In this document: piece after piece, positions 53,529 to 62,026 of the stretch
Layout of the letters: the number at the start of each line of letters is the position of its first letter
Position numbering within the stretch: position 1 is the stretch's first letter
Notes under the pieces: model-generated
Seen by the model: only the letters and a program-made list of their open reading frames with translations
What the model was told of the DNA's origin: nothing
The model's database searches: none
Made by a program: the position numbers and the translations under genes
Source of the DNA: Haloarcula halophila
GTDB lineage: Archaea > Halobacteriota > Halobacteria > Halobacteriales > Haloarculaceae
Direction of reading: 5' to 3'
Length of the DNA stretch: 64,000 nucleotides
Assembly (NCBI RefSeq): GCF_029278565.1
Contig: NZ_CP119560.1
Span: 310,001 to 374,000, forward strand

Positions 53529-55019
53529 ATGAGCGGAACTACAGACCAGCAGGAACTACCGGTATCAAGCGAGGCACCCGTCGATCCGGACGACGTGAAG
53601 ATCGGATACATCGGCGGAGGGAGCCGACTGTGGGCGAGAAACCTAACCAAGGAACTCGCCCTCGACGAGACCATGTCCGGGGAAGTCGTACTGTACGACA
53701 CGGACCACGAGAGCGCACAACGAAACGAGGAGTTCGGAAACTGGGTACAGGAGCGTGAGGACGCGGTCGGTGATTGGACGTATCGTGCCGTCGAATCACG
53801 GGAAGAAGCCCTCACTGACGCCGATTTCGTCATCCTTTCGACGCAGTACCCGCCGACAGAGTCGATGAAATACGACCTGGAGATCCCCCAGGAGTACGGA
53901 ATCCATCAGGCCGTCGCGATCACGAGCGGACCCGGTGGGATCATGCGTGCGATGCGGACGATTCCCGTCTACCGTGATATCGCAGCAGCGGTTCGGGAAC
54001 ACTGTCCCGATGCGTGGGTGCTGAACTACACGAACCCGGTGACCTACGTCACCCGGACGCTGTACGAGGAGTATCCGGACATCAACGCGCTCGGGCTCTG
54101 TCACGAGGTGTTCCACGCACAAGAGCTTCTTGCAGAGATCGTCGAGGACCAGTTCGACGTCCCCAAGCCCTCCCGGGACGAGATCGAGGTCAACGTCCAG
54201 GGTGTCAATCACTTCACGTGGGTGGACGAGGCCTCCTGGAACGGCCACGAACTGCTCCCCGTCGTCGAACAGTACATGGAGAAGGACGGGGTCGTTCGAG
54301 AGTACACGCAATCGGAACTGGAAGACACCTCCCACTCGATGCACCCCGGATTCCAGGACAACAACCAAGTCACCTACGAGCTGTTCAAGCGCTTCGGGGT
54401 GTTGCCCGCGGCGGGCGACCGCCACCTCGTCGAGTTCGCGACGTGGTTCCTCCAGGAGGACATGCCGGAGGACCTGAACCGGTGGGGCGTCCTCCGGACG
54501 CCGAGTTCGTATCGGTTGGCCCGGTGGGACGACGAGGCTGACACGGTGCAACAGTTCATGGACGGCGAGAAGGAGTTCGACCTCTCCGAGACGGGGGAAG
54601 TGATTACGGAACTCATGGAAGCACTCGCCGGTCTCTCCGATATGCGGACTCACGTGAACCTCCCCAACAACGGCCAGATGCTGGACGCTCCGGAAGACGC
54701 CGTTGTCGAGACAAACGCGGTCGTGACCCAGAACAACGTTCGGCCGATCGTCAGCGGTTCACTGCCACGGCCGGTCCAGACCCAGGTTACGCAGCAGATC
54801 AACAACCAGGAGACGATCATCGAGGCCGCGTTCGACGGCTACGACGTCGATTACGCGTTCCAGGGCTTCCTGAACGATCCACAGGTCAAGACGCTCCAGA
54901 CGGAGACTGCCAGGGACCTCTTCGCCGAGATGTGTAACGCGCTCCAGCCGCTCCTGGACGACTGGAACCTCGGCGAGTCCGAGACACTGAACGAATCCCC
55001 GAAGTTCGACCTCGAATAG
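53529..55019 (+). CDS. GH4 family glycosidase with CHEV signature, probable alpha-galacturonidase
   Basis: This 496-residue NAD- and metal-dependent glycosidase has an N-terminal Rossmann motif KIGYIGGGSRLWARNL, the ITSGPGGIMRAMRTIP segment, NYTNP (166-170) and the active-site tetrad CHEV (191-194), which defines the alpha-galacturonidase subgroup of GH4. The second metal-site His is in NVQGVNHFTWV. The fold and length are normal for LplD-like enzymes. It would release galacturonate (or another uronate) from imported alpha-uronides in the cytoplasm. A TATA element (ACTATTTATTT, about 53489-53499) precedes it. The neighbours, a sugar ABC importer downstream and uronate isomerase upstream, agree. 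Confidence 0.9.
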   Translation: MSGTTDQQELPVSSEAPVDPDDVKIGYIGGGSRLWARNLTKELALDETMSGEVVLYDTDHESAQRNEEFGNWVQEREDAVGDWTYRAVESREEALTDADFVILSTQYPPTESMKYDLEIPQEYGIHQAVAITSGPGGIMRAMRTIPVYRDIAAAVREHCPDAWVLNYTNPVTYVTRTLYEEYPDINALGLCHEVFHAQELLAEIVEDQFDVPKPSRDEIEVNVQGVNHFTWVDEASWNGHELLPVVEQYMEKDGVVREYTQSELEDTSHSMHPGFQDNNQVTYELFKRFGVLPAAGDRHLVEFATWFLQEDMPEDLNRWGVLRTPSSYRLARWDDEADTVQQFMDGEKEFDLSETGEVITELMEALAGLSDMRTHVNLPNNGQMLDAPEDAVVETNAVVTQNNVRPIVSGSLPRPVQTQVTQQINNQETIIEAAFDGYDVDYAFQGFLNDPQVKTLQTETARDLFAEMCNALQPLLDDWNLGESETLNESPKFDLE

Positions 55020-55243
55020 TCGATCACTCACTCTCCACGTGAGAGTCTGTCGGGAACCCGGATTCCAGCGCCGAACGATTTTCTGTCTCGTTCGACGCAT
55101 AACTGACGGGCCCCCGTGGGAGCCGTGGGCGGCAGACGCCCTCGATGGGCGCTTCGAGTCGGGTTGTTTCCTACGAGGGATCGATGAACGTACATATTCT
55201 TCCGGTAGGTTTTTATATGATAGGTGGGAACAGTGAGTTTGTG

Positions 55244-56785
55244 ATGTCGGAACGAAACTCATCAACCGAACGTAGTGGCTCGAACGGAATCTCCCGCCGT
55301 CGATTCGTCGCGGCGACCGGCGTAGCAGGTGTTACAGGCCTCGCCGGGTGCGGTGGCGGCGGCGACGGCGGCGACGGTGGCAGTGGCGGCGACGGCGGCA
55401 GCGACGGAGGGTCCGGCGGTGACGGCACTGCGACCGATACACAGAGCAGTAACACCGGGGCCACGACCGTCAACTGGGCGCTGTCGGTCGCCGGGGAAGT
55501 CTCGGACGACATTCTCAACGCGTACAAGGAGGCGATGCACAGCAACGGGCTCTCGGACGATATCGAGGTGCAGTTCACCGAAGTCCCGTTCGATCGCACT
55601 CGCAGCCAGTACCAGAAGTGGTTCAGCGCGGAACGTGCCAGTCCGGACATCATCGACATGGACACCGGTTGGGCCGCTCCGTTCATCTCACGGGACTACC
55701 TGCTGAACCTCTCCGATGAGATGCCCGACCTCGTCGATCAGGTGAAAAACGAGTTCTTCGGCCCCGTCGTCGACGCGCTACAGGACTTCGAAACCGGCGA
55801 TCAGTACGCAGTTCCCCGATACATCGACATCGCGGGGATGATGTATCGGAAGGACTGGGCCGAAGAGGCCGGCTACTCGCCGGACGAGAACAACTGGCAG
55901 ACTGAGGGGCTCACCTGGAAGGAACTCTCGCAGGTGACCGCGGATCTTCAGGAGCAAAACGACACGTCGTACGGATTCACCACGCAAGGGAACGTCTCTC
56001 AGACGCTCGCTTGCTGTCCGTTCAACGAGCAGATGACGAGCTGGGGCGGGGCGTACTTCGGCGGGCGCGACAACCTCTACGGGCCTGTCGGGGACCGCCC
56101 GATCACCGTCACCGAAGAGCCGGTCATCGACTCGCTGAAGATGATGCGTCGGTTCATCTACGGGAGCGACGACGAGCACGCGATCCAGGACGACGGCTTT
56201 GCGGGCGGTATCACCCCGTCCGAGATCTCCGGATGGCAGTACCAGGGTTCGCTCAACCCGTTCCTCCAGGGCGATGCGGTCATGCATCGTAACTGGGGCG
56301 GGTTCATGTGGGATGCAGTCGACGAACTCGGTGCCGACAAACTCGGCTACATGGTGCTTCCGTACGCCGAGAACGCCTCGAGCAAGTACGAGAACACCGG
56401 TGTCGCAGGGAACTCCGCACTGGGTGGCTGGTCGTACGCGATCAACAGCTTCTCGAACAAGACCGAGGCGGCGAAAGAAGTGATCAGAGCCGCTGTCTCC
56501 GACGACTTCTACATCACCGGATTCGATCAGGAGGGGAACGTCCCGCCGAAACCGTCGGTCCTCGAATCCAGCGTCGTCGAGGAAACCGCGCTCGGTTCCT
56601 ACGTGCCCACCTTCGTCGAGTCGGCGAAGTACGTCATTCCGCGCCCCGCTTCGAGAGTCTGGCTCCAGGAGTGGTCGCCGATTTCGGAGAACGTCAACGC
56701 GGTCTACCGGCAGGAGAAGGCACCCGTACAGGCCATGGAGGACTGTGCGAGTGACCTGGAGGCCATCGAAGGGCAGTACTCCTAG
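55244..56785 (+). CDS. Sugar ABC transporter substrate-binding lipoprotein (family 1)
   Basis: This is a 513-residue extracellular solute-binding protein. It has a TAT signal SRRRFVAATGVAGVTGLAG with lipobox LAGC and a striking Gly/Asp-rich linker of about 30 residues that probably tethers the domain through the surface layer. The mature part is the family 1 (MalE-like) fold with QYQKWFSAERASPDIIDMD, AVPRYIDIAGMMYRKDWAEE, QGDAVMHRNWGGFMWDAVDE and GNSALGGWSYAINSFSN. ATG 55244 is chosen: a TATA (GTTTTTATATGAT, 55208-55220) lies about 29 nt upstream. It heads a four-gene importer operon within the hexuronate island, so a uronide oligosaccharide is the likely ligand. Confidence 0.93.
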   Translation: MSERNSSTERSGSNGISRRRFVAATGVAGVTGLAGCGGGGDGGDGGSGGDGGSDGGSGGDGTATDTQSSNTGATTVNWALSVAGEVSDDILNAYKEAMHSNGLSDDIEVQFTEVPFDRTRSQYQKWFSAERASPDIIDMDTGWAAPFISRDYLLNLSDEMPDLVDQVKNEFFGPVVDALQDFETGDQYAVPRYIDIAGMMYRKDWAEEAGYSPDENNWQTEGLTWKELSQVTADLQEQNDTSYGFTTQGNVSQTLACCPFNEQMTSWGGAYFGGRDNLYGPVGDRPITVTEEPVIDSLKMMRRFIYGSDDEHAIQDDGFAGGITPSEISGWQYQGSLNPFLQGDAVMHRNWGGFMWDAVDELGADKLGYMVLPYAENASSKYENTGVAGNSALGGWSYAINSFSNKTEAAKEVIRAAVSDDFYITGFDQEGNVPPKPSVLESSVVEETALGSYVPTFVESAKYVIPRPASRVWLQEWSPISENVNAVYRQEKAPVQAMEDCASDLEAIEGQYS

Positions 56786-56815
56786 ACCACCAGGCGGCTT
56801 ATATTTCAAGAGACT

Positions 56816-57772
56816 ATGTCGTCCTCTAATCAAAGCCAAAATCCAATAAAGGCGGTCCACCAGATCGCGACCAAGTGGATCGCGAACATGAGCGATACGC
56901 GGTTCGCGTATCTGCTGTTGCTTCCGACCCTGCTGACGGTCACGGCGCTCGCGATCTGGCCGCTGATATACACCTTCGAGATCTCGCTGCACGCCAATTC
57001 GCTGTCGGGGCTTTACGGCGATTTCGTCGGCCTGGAGAACTACGTGCAGATCCTCTCCGGTCAGCGCGACGCGATCCTCCCGAGCCCGTTCCTCTCGTTC
57101 CAGGACCCGATAAATAGCGGTCTCATCGTGACGTTCATCTTCGCGTTCGTCAGCGTCATACTGGAGGCGTTTCTTGGATTCGGGATGGCGCTCGTCCTCG
57201 ATCAACAGTTCCGTGGTCGGCGGTTCGTCAGGGCGGCGATCATCATCCCGTGGGCCTTCCCGATCGTCATCCAGGGGATGATCTTCTACATCATGTTCAC
57301 GCCCGGACTCGGGTTCGCGACCGAACTGACAGCCTGGCTCCCGTATCTCTCACGGAACGCGCTGTCTCACGGGCTCACGGCACTCGTCGTCGTCATCATC
57401 GCGGACGTCTGGAAGCAGTCCGCGTTCATCGCACTCATCGTGCTGGCCGGGTTGCAGAGCATCGACCGGTCACTGTACAACGTCGCGAAAGTCTCGGGTG
57501 CGTCGCCGTGGCAGCGGTTCAAGCTCGTGACGTTCCCGCTCGTGATGCCGTCGCTGCTGATCGCCCTGCTGTTCCGGACGATCGGTGCGATGCGTATCTA
57601 CGGCCAGATCGAGGCGATCACGAGTTGTTCCGTCGTCCCGTCGCTGAGTTGTATGGTCGTGCAGTCGTTCGACACTGGGAACTACGCGAACGCCGCTACT
57701 GTCGCGTTCATCACTGCATCGATCATCGGCACTGTCGTGTCGATATACCTACTCAAATACAGGGAGGTCTAA
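56816..57772 (+). CDS. Sugar ABC transporter permease (MalF/UgpA-type)
   Basis: This is a 318-residue CUT1 permease with six main helices: MSDTRFAYLLLLPTLLTVTA, FAFVSVILEAFLGFGMALVL, IIPWAFPIVIQGMIFYIMF, the coupling EAA loop LQSIDRSLYNVAKVSGASPW followed by QRFKLVTFPLVMPSLLIALL, and a C-terminal VAFITASIIGTVVSIYLLKY. It starts 30 nt after the binding-protein stop and is followed after 3 nt by the partner permease, so it belongs to one operon. Confidence 0.94.
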   Translation: MSSSNQSQNPIKAVHQIATKWIANMSDTRFAYLLLLPTLLTVTALAIWPLIYTFEISLHANSLSGLYGDFVGLENYVQILSGQRDAILPSPFLSFQDPINSGLIVTFIFAFVSVILEAFLGFGMALVLDQQFRGRRFVRAAIIIPWAFPIVIQGMIFYIMFTPGLGFATELTAWLPYLSRNALSHGLTALVVVIIADVWKQSAFIALIVLAGLQSIDRSLYNVAKVSGASPWQRFKLVTFPLVMPSLLIALLFRTIGAMRIYGQIEAITSCSVVPSLSCMVVQSFDTGNYANAATVAFITASIIGTVVSIYLLKYREV

Positions 57773-57775
57773 CTC

Positions 57776-58690
57776 ATGGCTGACAACAACGCAGGCGGCG
57801 GGCTCGTTTCGAGATGGGCTGACTACAGTATGCGCAACCCGGAAACGGTCTACCGATATCTGTTGTATATCGGAATCGGGGCGTTCCTGCTCATCTCGCT
57901 GTTCCCCATCTATTGGCTGTTCGTCATCGCACTGACATCCCCCGGTAACATGTCCAACATCTGGCTGTTGCCCAAGGGGTTCAACATCGGCGTCTTCATC
58001 GAGATCTTCCGGACGACACCGTTCCACTGGTACGTCCTCAACAGTCTCATCATCTCGACAGTGACGACCGCGTTAGTGTTGCTGTTCGCCAGCCTCGCGG
58101 GGTACGTCTTCGGTCGTATGGAGTTCCGCTTCCGTCGACCGCTGATGCTGGTCATCCTGGCGATCAGTTACTTCCCGGCTGCGTCGTACCTGATTCCGCT
58201 GTTCCGGTTGCTGACCGGAAACGTCGGTGTGGCCGGCGTCTACCCGCCGGACCTGTTCAACACGCATTTCGGGATTATCATCCCGCTACTGGGGATCATG
58301 ATGCCGCTGTCGATCTTCATCCTGACGACGTTCTACGCCCAGATTCCCGATGGGCTGGAGGACGCCGCACGCGTCGAAGGGACGACTCGCCTCGGCGCGC
58401 TCTTCCGGGTCATCATGCCGCTGTCGGCACCCGGAGTGGCGACTGCGGGCGTTCTCACGTTCATCATGGTGTACAACGAGTTCTTCTTCTCGTTCCTGAT
58501 GAACGACGGTGAGGTTAGTAACGGCGCACCGCTGGTCTGGGGCATGATCCGGTTCCAGGAGCGGTTCCAGGTCAACTACGGGGAGATGGCCGCCGCAAGC
58601 CTCGTCGCGACGATTCCGATAGTCATCCTCGTCTTGATCGCCCAAGAACGTATCGTCAGCGGACTGACCTCAGGAGCACTCAAGGAGTAA
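57776..58690 (+). CDS. Sugar ABC transporter permease (MalG/UgpE-type)
   Basis: This 304-residue CUT1 permease contains YLLYIGIGAFLLISLFPIYW, WYVLNSLIISTVTTALVLLF and LILAISYFPAASYLIPLFRL-like helices. Its EAA coupling loop is IPDGLEDAARVEGTTRLGAL with FRVIMPLSAPGVATAGVLTF, and the C-terminal QERIVSGLTSGALKE is the classic MalG tail. It sits 3 nt downstream of the MalF-type gene and 2 nt upstream of the ATPase gene. Confidence 0.95.
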   Translation: MADNNAGGGLVSRWADYSMRNPETVYRYLLYIGIGAFLLISLFPIYWLFVIALTSPGNMSNIWLLPKGFNIGVFIEIFRTTPFHWYVLNSLIISTVTTALVLLFASLAGYVFGRMEFRFRRPLMLVILAISYFPAASYLIPLFRLLTGNVGVAGVYPPDLFNTHFGIIIPLLGIMMPLSIFILTTFYAQIPDGLEDAARVEGTTRLGALFRVIMPLSAPGVATAGVLTFIMVYNEFFFSFLMNDGEVSNGAPLVWGMIRFQERFQVNYGEMAAASLVATIPIVILVLIAQERIVSGLTSGALKE

Positions 58691-58692
58691 CA

Positions 58693-59877
58693 ATGGCAGA
58701 TCTCAAACTCGAACACGTCACGAAACGCTACGAAGACGTCACTGCGGTAAAGGACATGAACCTCGACATCTCCGATGGCGAGTTCATCTGTTTCGTCGGT
58801 CCATCCGGCTGTGGGAAGTCGACGACCATGGAGACGATCGCCGGTCTCACGATCCCGACCGAGGGGTCGATCTACATCGACGACCGGGAGGTGACGAACC
58901 TCCCGCCGAAAGACCGGGGCATCGCGATGGTGTTCCAGAACATCGCGTTGTTCCCCCACATGGACGTCTACGACAACATCTCGTTCGGCCTCCGACTCCG
59001 AGACTACCCACAGGACGAGATCGACCGCCGCGTCGATCGGGCGGCCGACATCGTCCAGTTGGAGGATATGCTCAATCGGATGCCGGACGAAATGTCCGGC
59101 GGGCAGCGCCAGCGTGTCGCGATCGCCCGGGCGATCGTCCGCGAACCGGACGTGTTCCTGATGGACGAACCGCTGGCGAATCTGGACGCGAAACTCAAAG
59201 TCCACATGCGGACGGAACTCCAGCGCCTCCACAAGGAACTGGACACCACGATCATCTACGTCACTCACGACCAGGAGGAGGCGATGACGATGTCCGACCG
59301 CATCGCTGTGCTGAACGACGGGCAACTCCAACAGATCGCCGCGCCACTGACCTGTTACAACGAGCCCGACAACCTCTTCGTGGCCGGGTTCATCGGCTCC
59401 CCATCGATGAACCTCGTCGAGGGCACCGTCTCGAACAACGCGGTCGAGACAGAGAACTTCTCGGTCGAATTCGATCCGGCGACCATCGAGGGGATCGGTC
59501 CCGGTGACGACGTGACCCTCGGTGTCCGTCCCGAAGACGTCTACCCGGCAGAAGAGGCAACGGAACTCGCCCATCCCAGTGGCACGATCGGGGCACGATC
59601 GGACGTGCTAGAACCGATGGGTGACGAGATCTTCGTCTACCTGCTGTTAGGTGATGGCGAGACCTCGATGTCCCAGGAGACCGCGACCGACGACCAGTTG
59701 CTGATGAGCATCGACCCGGACTCGGACATGGCCGAAGGCGACGACATCGAAGTCGTACTGGATAGACAGAATATCCACCTGTTCGACAACGAGACAGGCG
59801 ACGCGCTCACTCACCGTATCGCGGAGATGGCCGGTGAGAGTGAGGCGAGTACGACACAGGCCGAAACGGGCGACTGA
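58693..59877 (+). CDS. Sugar ABC transporter ATP-binding protein (MsmX/UgpC-type)
   Basis: This is a 394-residue CUT1 ATPase. Walker A is GPSGCGKST, the Q-loop IAMVFQNIALFPHM, the signature MSGGQRQRVAIARAI, Walker B VFLMDEPLANLDA and the H-loop YVTHDQEEAMTM. The C-terminal TOBE/MOP regulatory domain (about residues 240-394) includes FIGSPSMNLVEGTV and LGVRPEDVYP. An Asp/Glu/Ser/Thr-rich tail ends the protein. It is the last gene of the importer operon; its stop is followed by a 290-bp gap before the GH2 gene. Confidence 0.95.
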   Translation: MADLKLEHVTKRYEDVTAVKDMNLDISDGEFICFVGPSGCGKSTTMETIAGLTIPTEGSIYIDDREVTNLPPKDRGIAMVFQNIALFPHMDVYDNISFGLRLRDYPQDEIDRRVDRAADIVQLEDMLNRMPDEMSGGQRQRVAIARAIVREPDVFLMDEPLANLDAKLKVHMRTELQRLHKELDTTIIYVTHDQEEAMTMSDRIAVLNDGQLQQIAAPLTCYNEPDNLFVAGFIGSPSMNLVEGTVSNNAVETENFSVEFDPATIEGIGPGDDVTLGVRPEDVYPAEEATELAHPSGTIGARSDVLEPMGDEIFVYLLLGDGETSMSQETATDDQLLMSIDPDSDMAEGDDIEVVLDRQNIHLFDNETGDALTHRIAEMAGESEASTTQAETGD

Positions 59878-60169
59878 GGAGCTCAGCAACGCGACCGTCC
59901 GTCTCACAGACGGACCCGGCCGACAGCGGTCTCGGAAACCGGAGACAATCGTCTTCTCTGCGGATACGCTTCAGATCACGGCTCTAGTAGCCATCGAACG
60001 TCACCGTATGCCCGATCGCACGACTACAGTGGTATCGGTGTGTAGATCGGTTCAATTGGGACTAGAGAGCCGAGTGTGGCTCGGTTGCGATCGCACCGAT
60101 GCGTCCGAGTCGAACCGTCCGTCGACTTCGGCACCTATTTATCTGTCTGCGGGGTGAGTCCGATTGACA

Positions 60170-61918
60170 ATGCAACTGCTAGCGTATCCTCGGGAGACGG
60201 CGGGACTCGACGGTATCTGGCAAGCGATCCCGGACCAGTACGAGATATACAAGAACTACTTCGAGGACTTCGCGGGCGAAGACGTCACGGTCCCGAAGAT
60301 CTACGAGCCCGACTCGTCCCGGGGATCGGATCGGCCGACCGATTTCAACATCACCGACGGACGGTCGGTCCGGATCCCTGCAAGTTGGGGCGAAGAACTC
60401 CCGGAGTTCCGCCACTTCGAGGGATGGGTCTGGTACGCAACACAGTTCGACCGCTCGCTCGGTGCCGACGACGGTCGGACGTTCCTCCGGTTCGGTGCCG
60501 TCAACTACAGGGCAGAAGTGTGGCTGAACGGCGAGCGGGTCGGTACCCACGAGGGGGGGTTCACACCGTTTAGCTTCGAGGTCACCGATCTCCTGGAGGC
60601 GGGGAGGAACGACCTCGTGGTGCTCGCAGACAACAACCGCTACGAGGACGGGATCCCGAACGAAGCGACCGATTGGTTCAATTTCGGCGGGATCAACCGG
60701 TCGGTCGAACTCGTCAACGTTCCGGACACCTTCGTTCGGAACTTCAAGGTCGAGACGACACTGTCGGACGGGCACGTCGATATCGACGTGACAGCCTGGA
60801 TCGACGGCGATCCCGACGGGACCGTCACCGTCGAAATTCCAGCGTTGTCCGTCGCCACCGACCTCGCCGCGGACGGTGGCTCCCGGTTTCACGACCAGGT
60901 GTCGCTCGCCGACTCCGACGTCGATCTCTGGCACCCTGCCGAGCCGACACTGTACACAGTCCGTGTGCGACACGGTGACGACACTATCTCGGACCAGGTC
61001 GGCTTCCGCGAGGTCACCATCGACGGCAGCGACGTGGTTGTCAACGGGGAGCGAGTGTGGCTCCGGGGTGTGTCGTTACACGAGGAAGCCGACGGGAAAG
61101 GGCGGGCACTCGATAGCGAGGCCGTCCGCGAACGGTTCGACTGGCTCAACGAACTCGGCTGTAACTACGCGCGGCTCGCGCACTACCCCCACACCGAAGA
61201 GATGGCCCGCTTGGCCGACGAGGAAGGGATTCTCCTCTGGGAGGAGGTTCCCGCCTACTGGGACATCGACTTCGGCGACGAGGGCGTCCGGGAACTGTAC
61301 CGACAGCAACTCCGGGAGTTGGTCCAGCGTGACTGGAACCGCGCCTCCGTCGTCCTCTGGTCGATCGCCAACGAGACAGACCACACTGACGCCACACGCA
61401 ACGAGGTGCTTCCCGAGATGGCCGAGTACGTCCGTGACCTCGACAGCACTCGCCTGGTGACGGCAGCGTGTTTCGTCGACGAGCGTGCTGACGGCCTCGT
61501 CCTCGACGACCCGCTTTCGGCCCATCTCGATGTCGCCGGTATCAACGAGTACTACGGCTGGTACTACGGCGACGCAACCGATATGGAACAGTTCCAGGAG
61601 CAGTCGGACGGCACGCCCATCGTCGTCTCCGAGATGGGTGCCGGTGCGAAGTGGGGGAATCACGGTAGTGAGGACGACCGGTGGACGGAGGAATACCAGG
61701 CGAGGATCTATCGCGAGCAGATCGACGCGATCGCCGACAACGACCAGATCGCGGGGCTGTCACCGTGGATTCTGTTCGACTTCCGAGCCCCGTTTCGCCA
61801 GAACGAGTACCAGCGTGGATACAACCGAAAGGGCATCATCGACCAGCACGGGCGCAAGAAACAGGCGTTCGACCTGTTGCGACGGTTCTACCGTTCTGGG
61901 GAGGTCCCGCAGTCCTGA
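60170..61918 (+). CDS. GH2 family beta-glucuronidase
   Basis: This 582-residue intracellular glycosidase has no signal peptide. It contains a sugar-binding jelly-roll domain (about 1-185, with NFGGINRSVELVNVP), an Ig-like domain (about 186-285) and a TIM barrel (about 286-582). Catalytic residues: acid/base Glu402 in LWSIANE and nucleophile Glu488 in VVSEMGAG. The NxK motif that holds the uronate carboxylate in beta-glucuronidases is present as NRK (552-554) within GYNRKGIIDQHGRKKQAF, and GINEYYGWYYGD matches the glucuronidase subgroup. ATG 60170 is preferred over an in-frame TTG 6 nt upstream; a TATA (CTATTTATC, about 60134-60142) precedes it. It would yield free glucuronate for uronate isomerase. 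Confidence 0.93.
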   Translation: MQLLAYPRETAGLDGIWQAIPDQYEIYKNYFEDFAGEDVTVPKIYEPDSSRGSDRPTDFNITDGRSVRIPASWGEELPEFRHFEGWVWYATQFDRSLGADDGRTFLRFGAVNYRAEVWLNGERVGTHEGGFTPFSFEVTDLLEAGRNDLVVLADNNRYEDGIPNEATDWFNFGGINRSVELVNVPDTFVRNFKVETTLSDGHVDIDVTAWIDGDPDGTVTVEIPALSVATDLAADGGSRFHDQVSLADSDVDLWHPAEPTLYTVRVRHGDDTISDQVGFREVTIDGSDVVVNGERVWLRGVSLHEEADGKGRALDSEAVRERFDWLNELGCNYARLAHYPHTEEMARLADEEGILLWEEVPAYWDIDFGDEGVRELYRQQLRELVQRDWNRASVVLWSIANETDHTDATRNEVLPEMAEYVRDLDSTRLVTAACFVDERADGLVLDDPLSAHLDVAGINEYYGWYYGDATDMEQFQEQSDGTPIVVSEMGAGAKWGNHGSEDDRWTEEYQARIYREQIDAIADNDQIAGLSPWILFDFRAPFRQNEYQRGYNRKGIIDQHGRKKQAFDLLRRFYRSGEVPQS

Positions 61919-62026
61919 CTCCACTGACGAGGCGACCTCGTCGCCGAGCTTCGCGTCCCGCGGACCGGTTTGCTCCCTGTACGCGAGCGAACGAGAGTGC
62001 CCCGGAAGCTCACGTGGACCGCGGTG

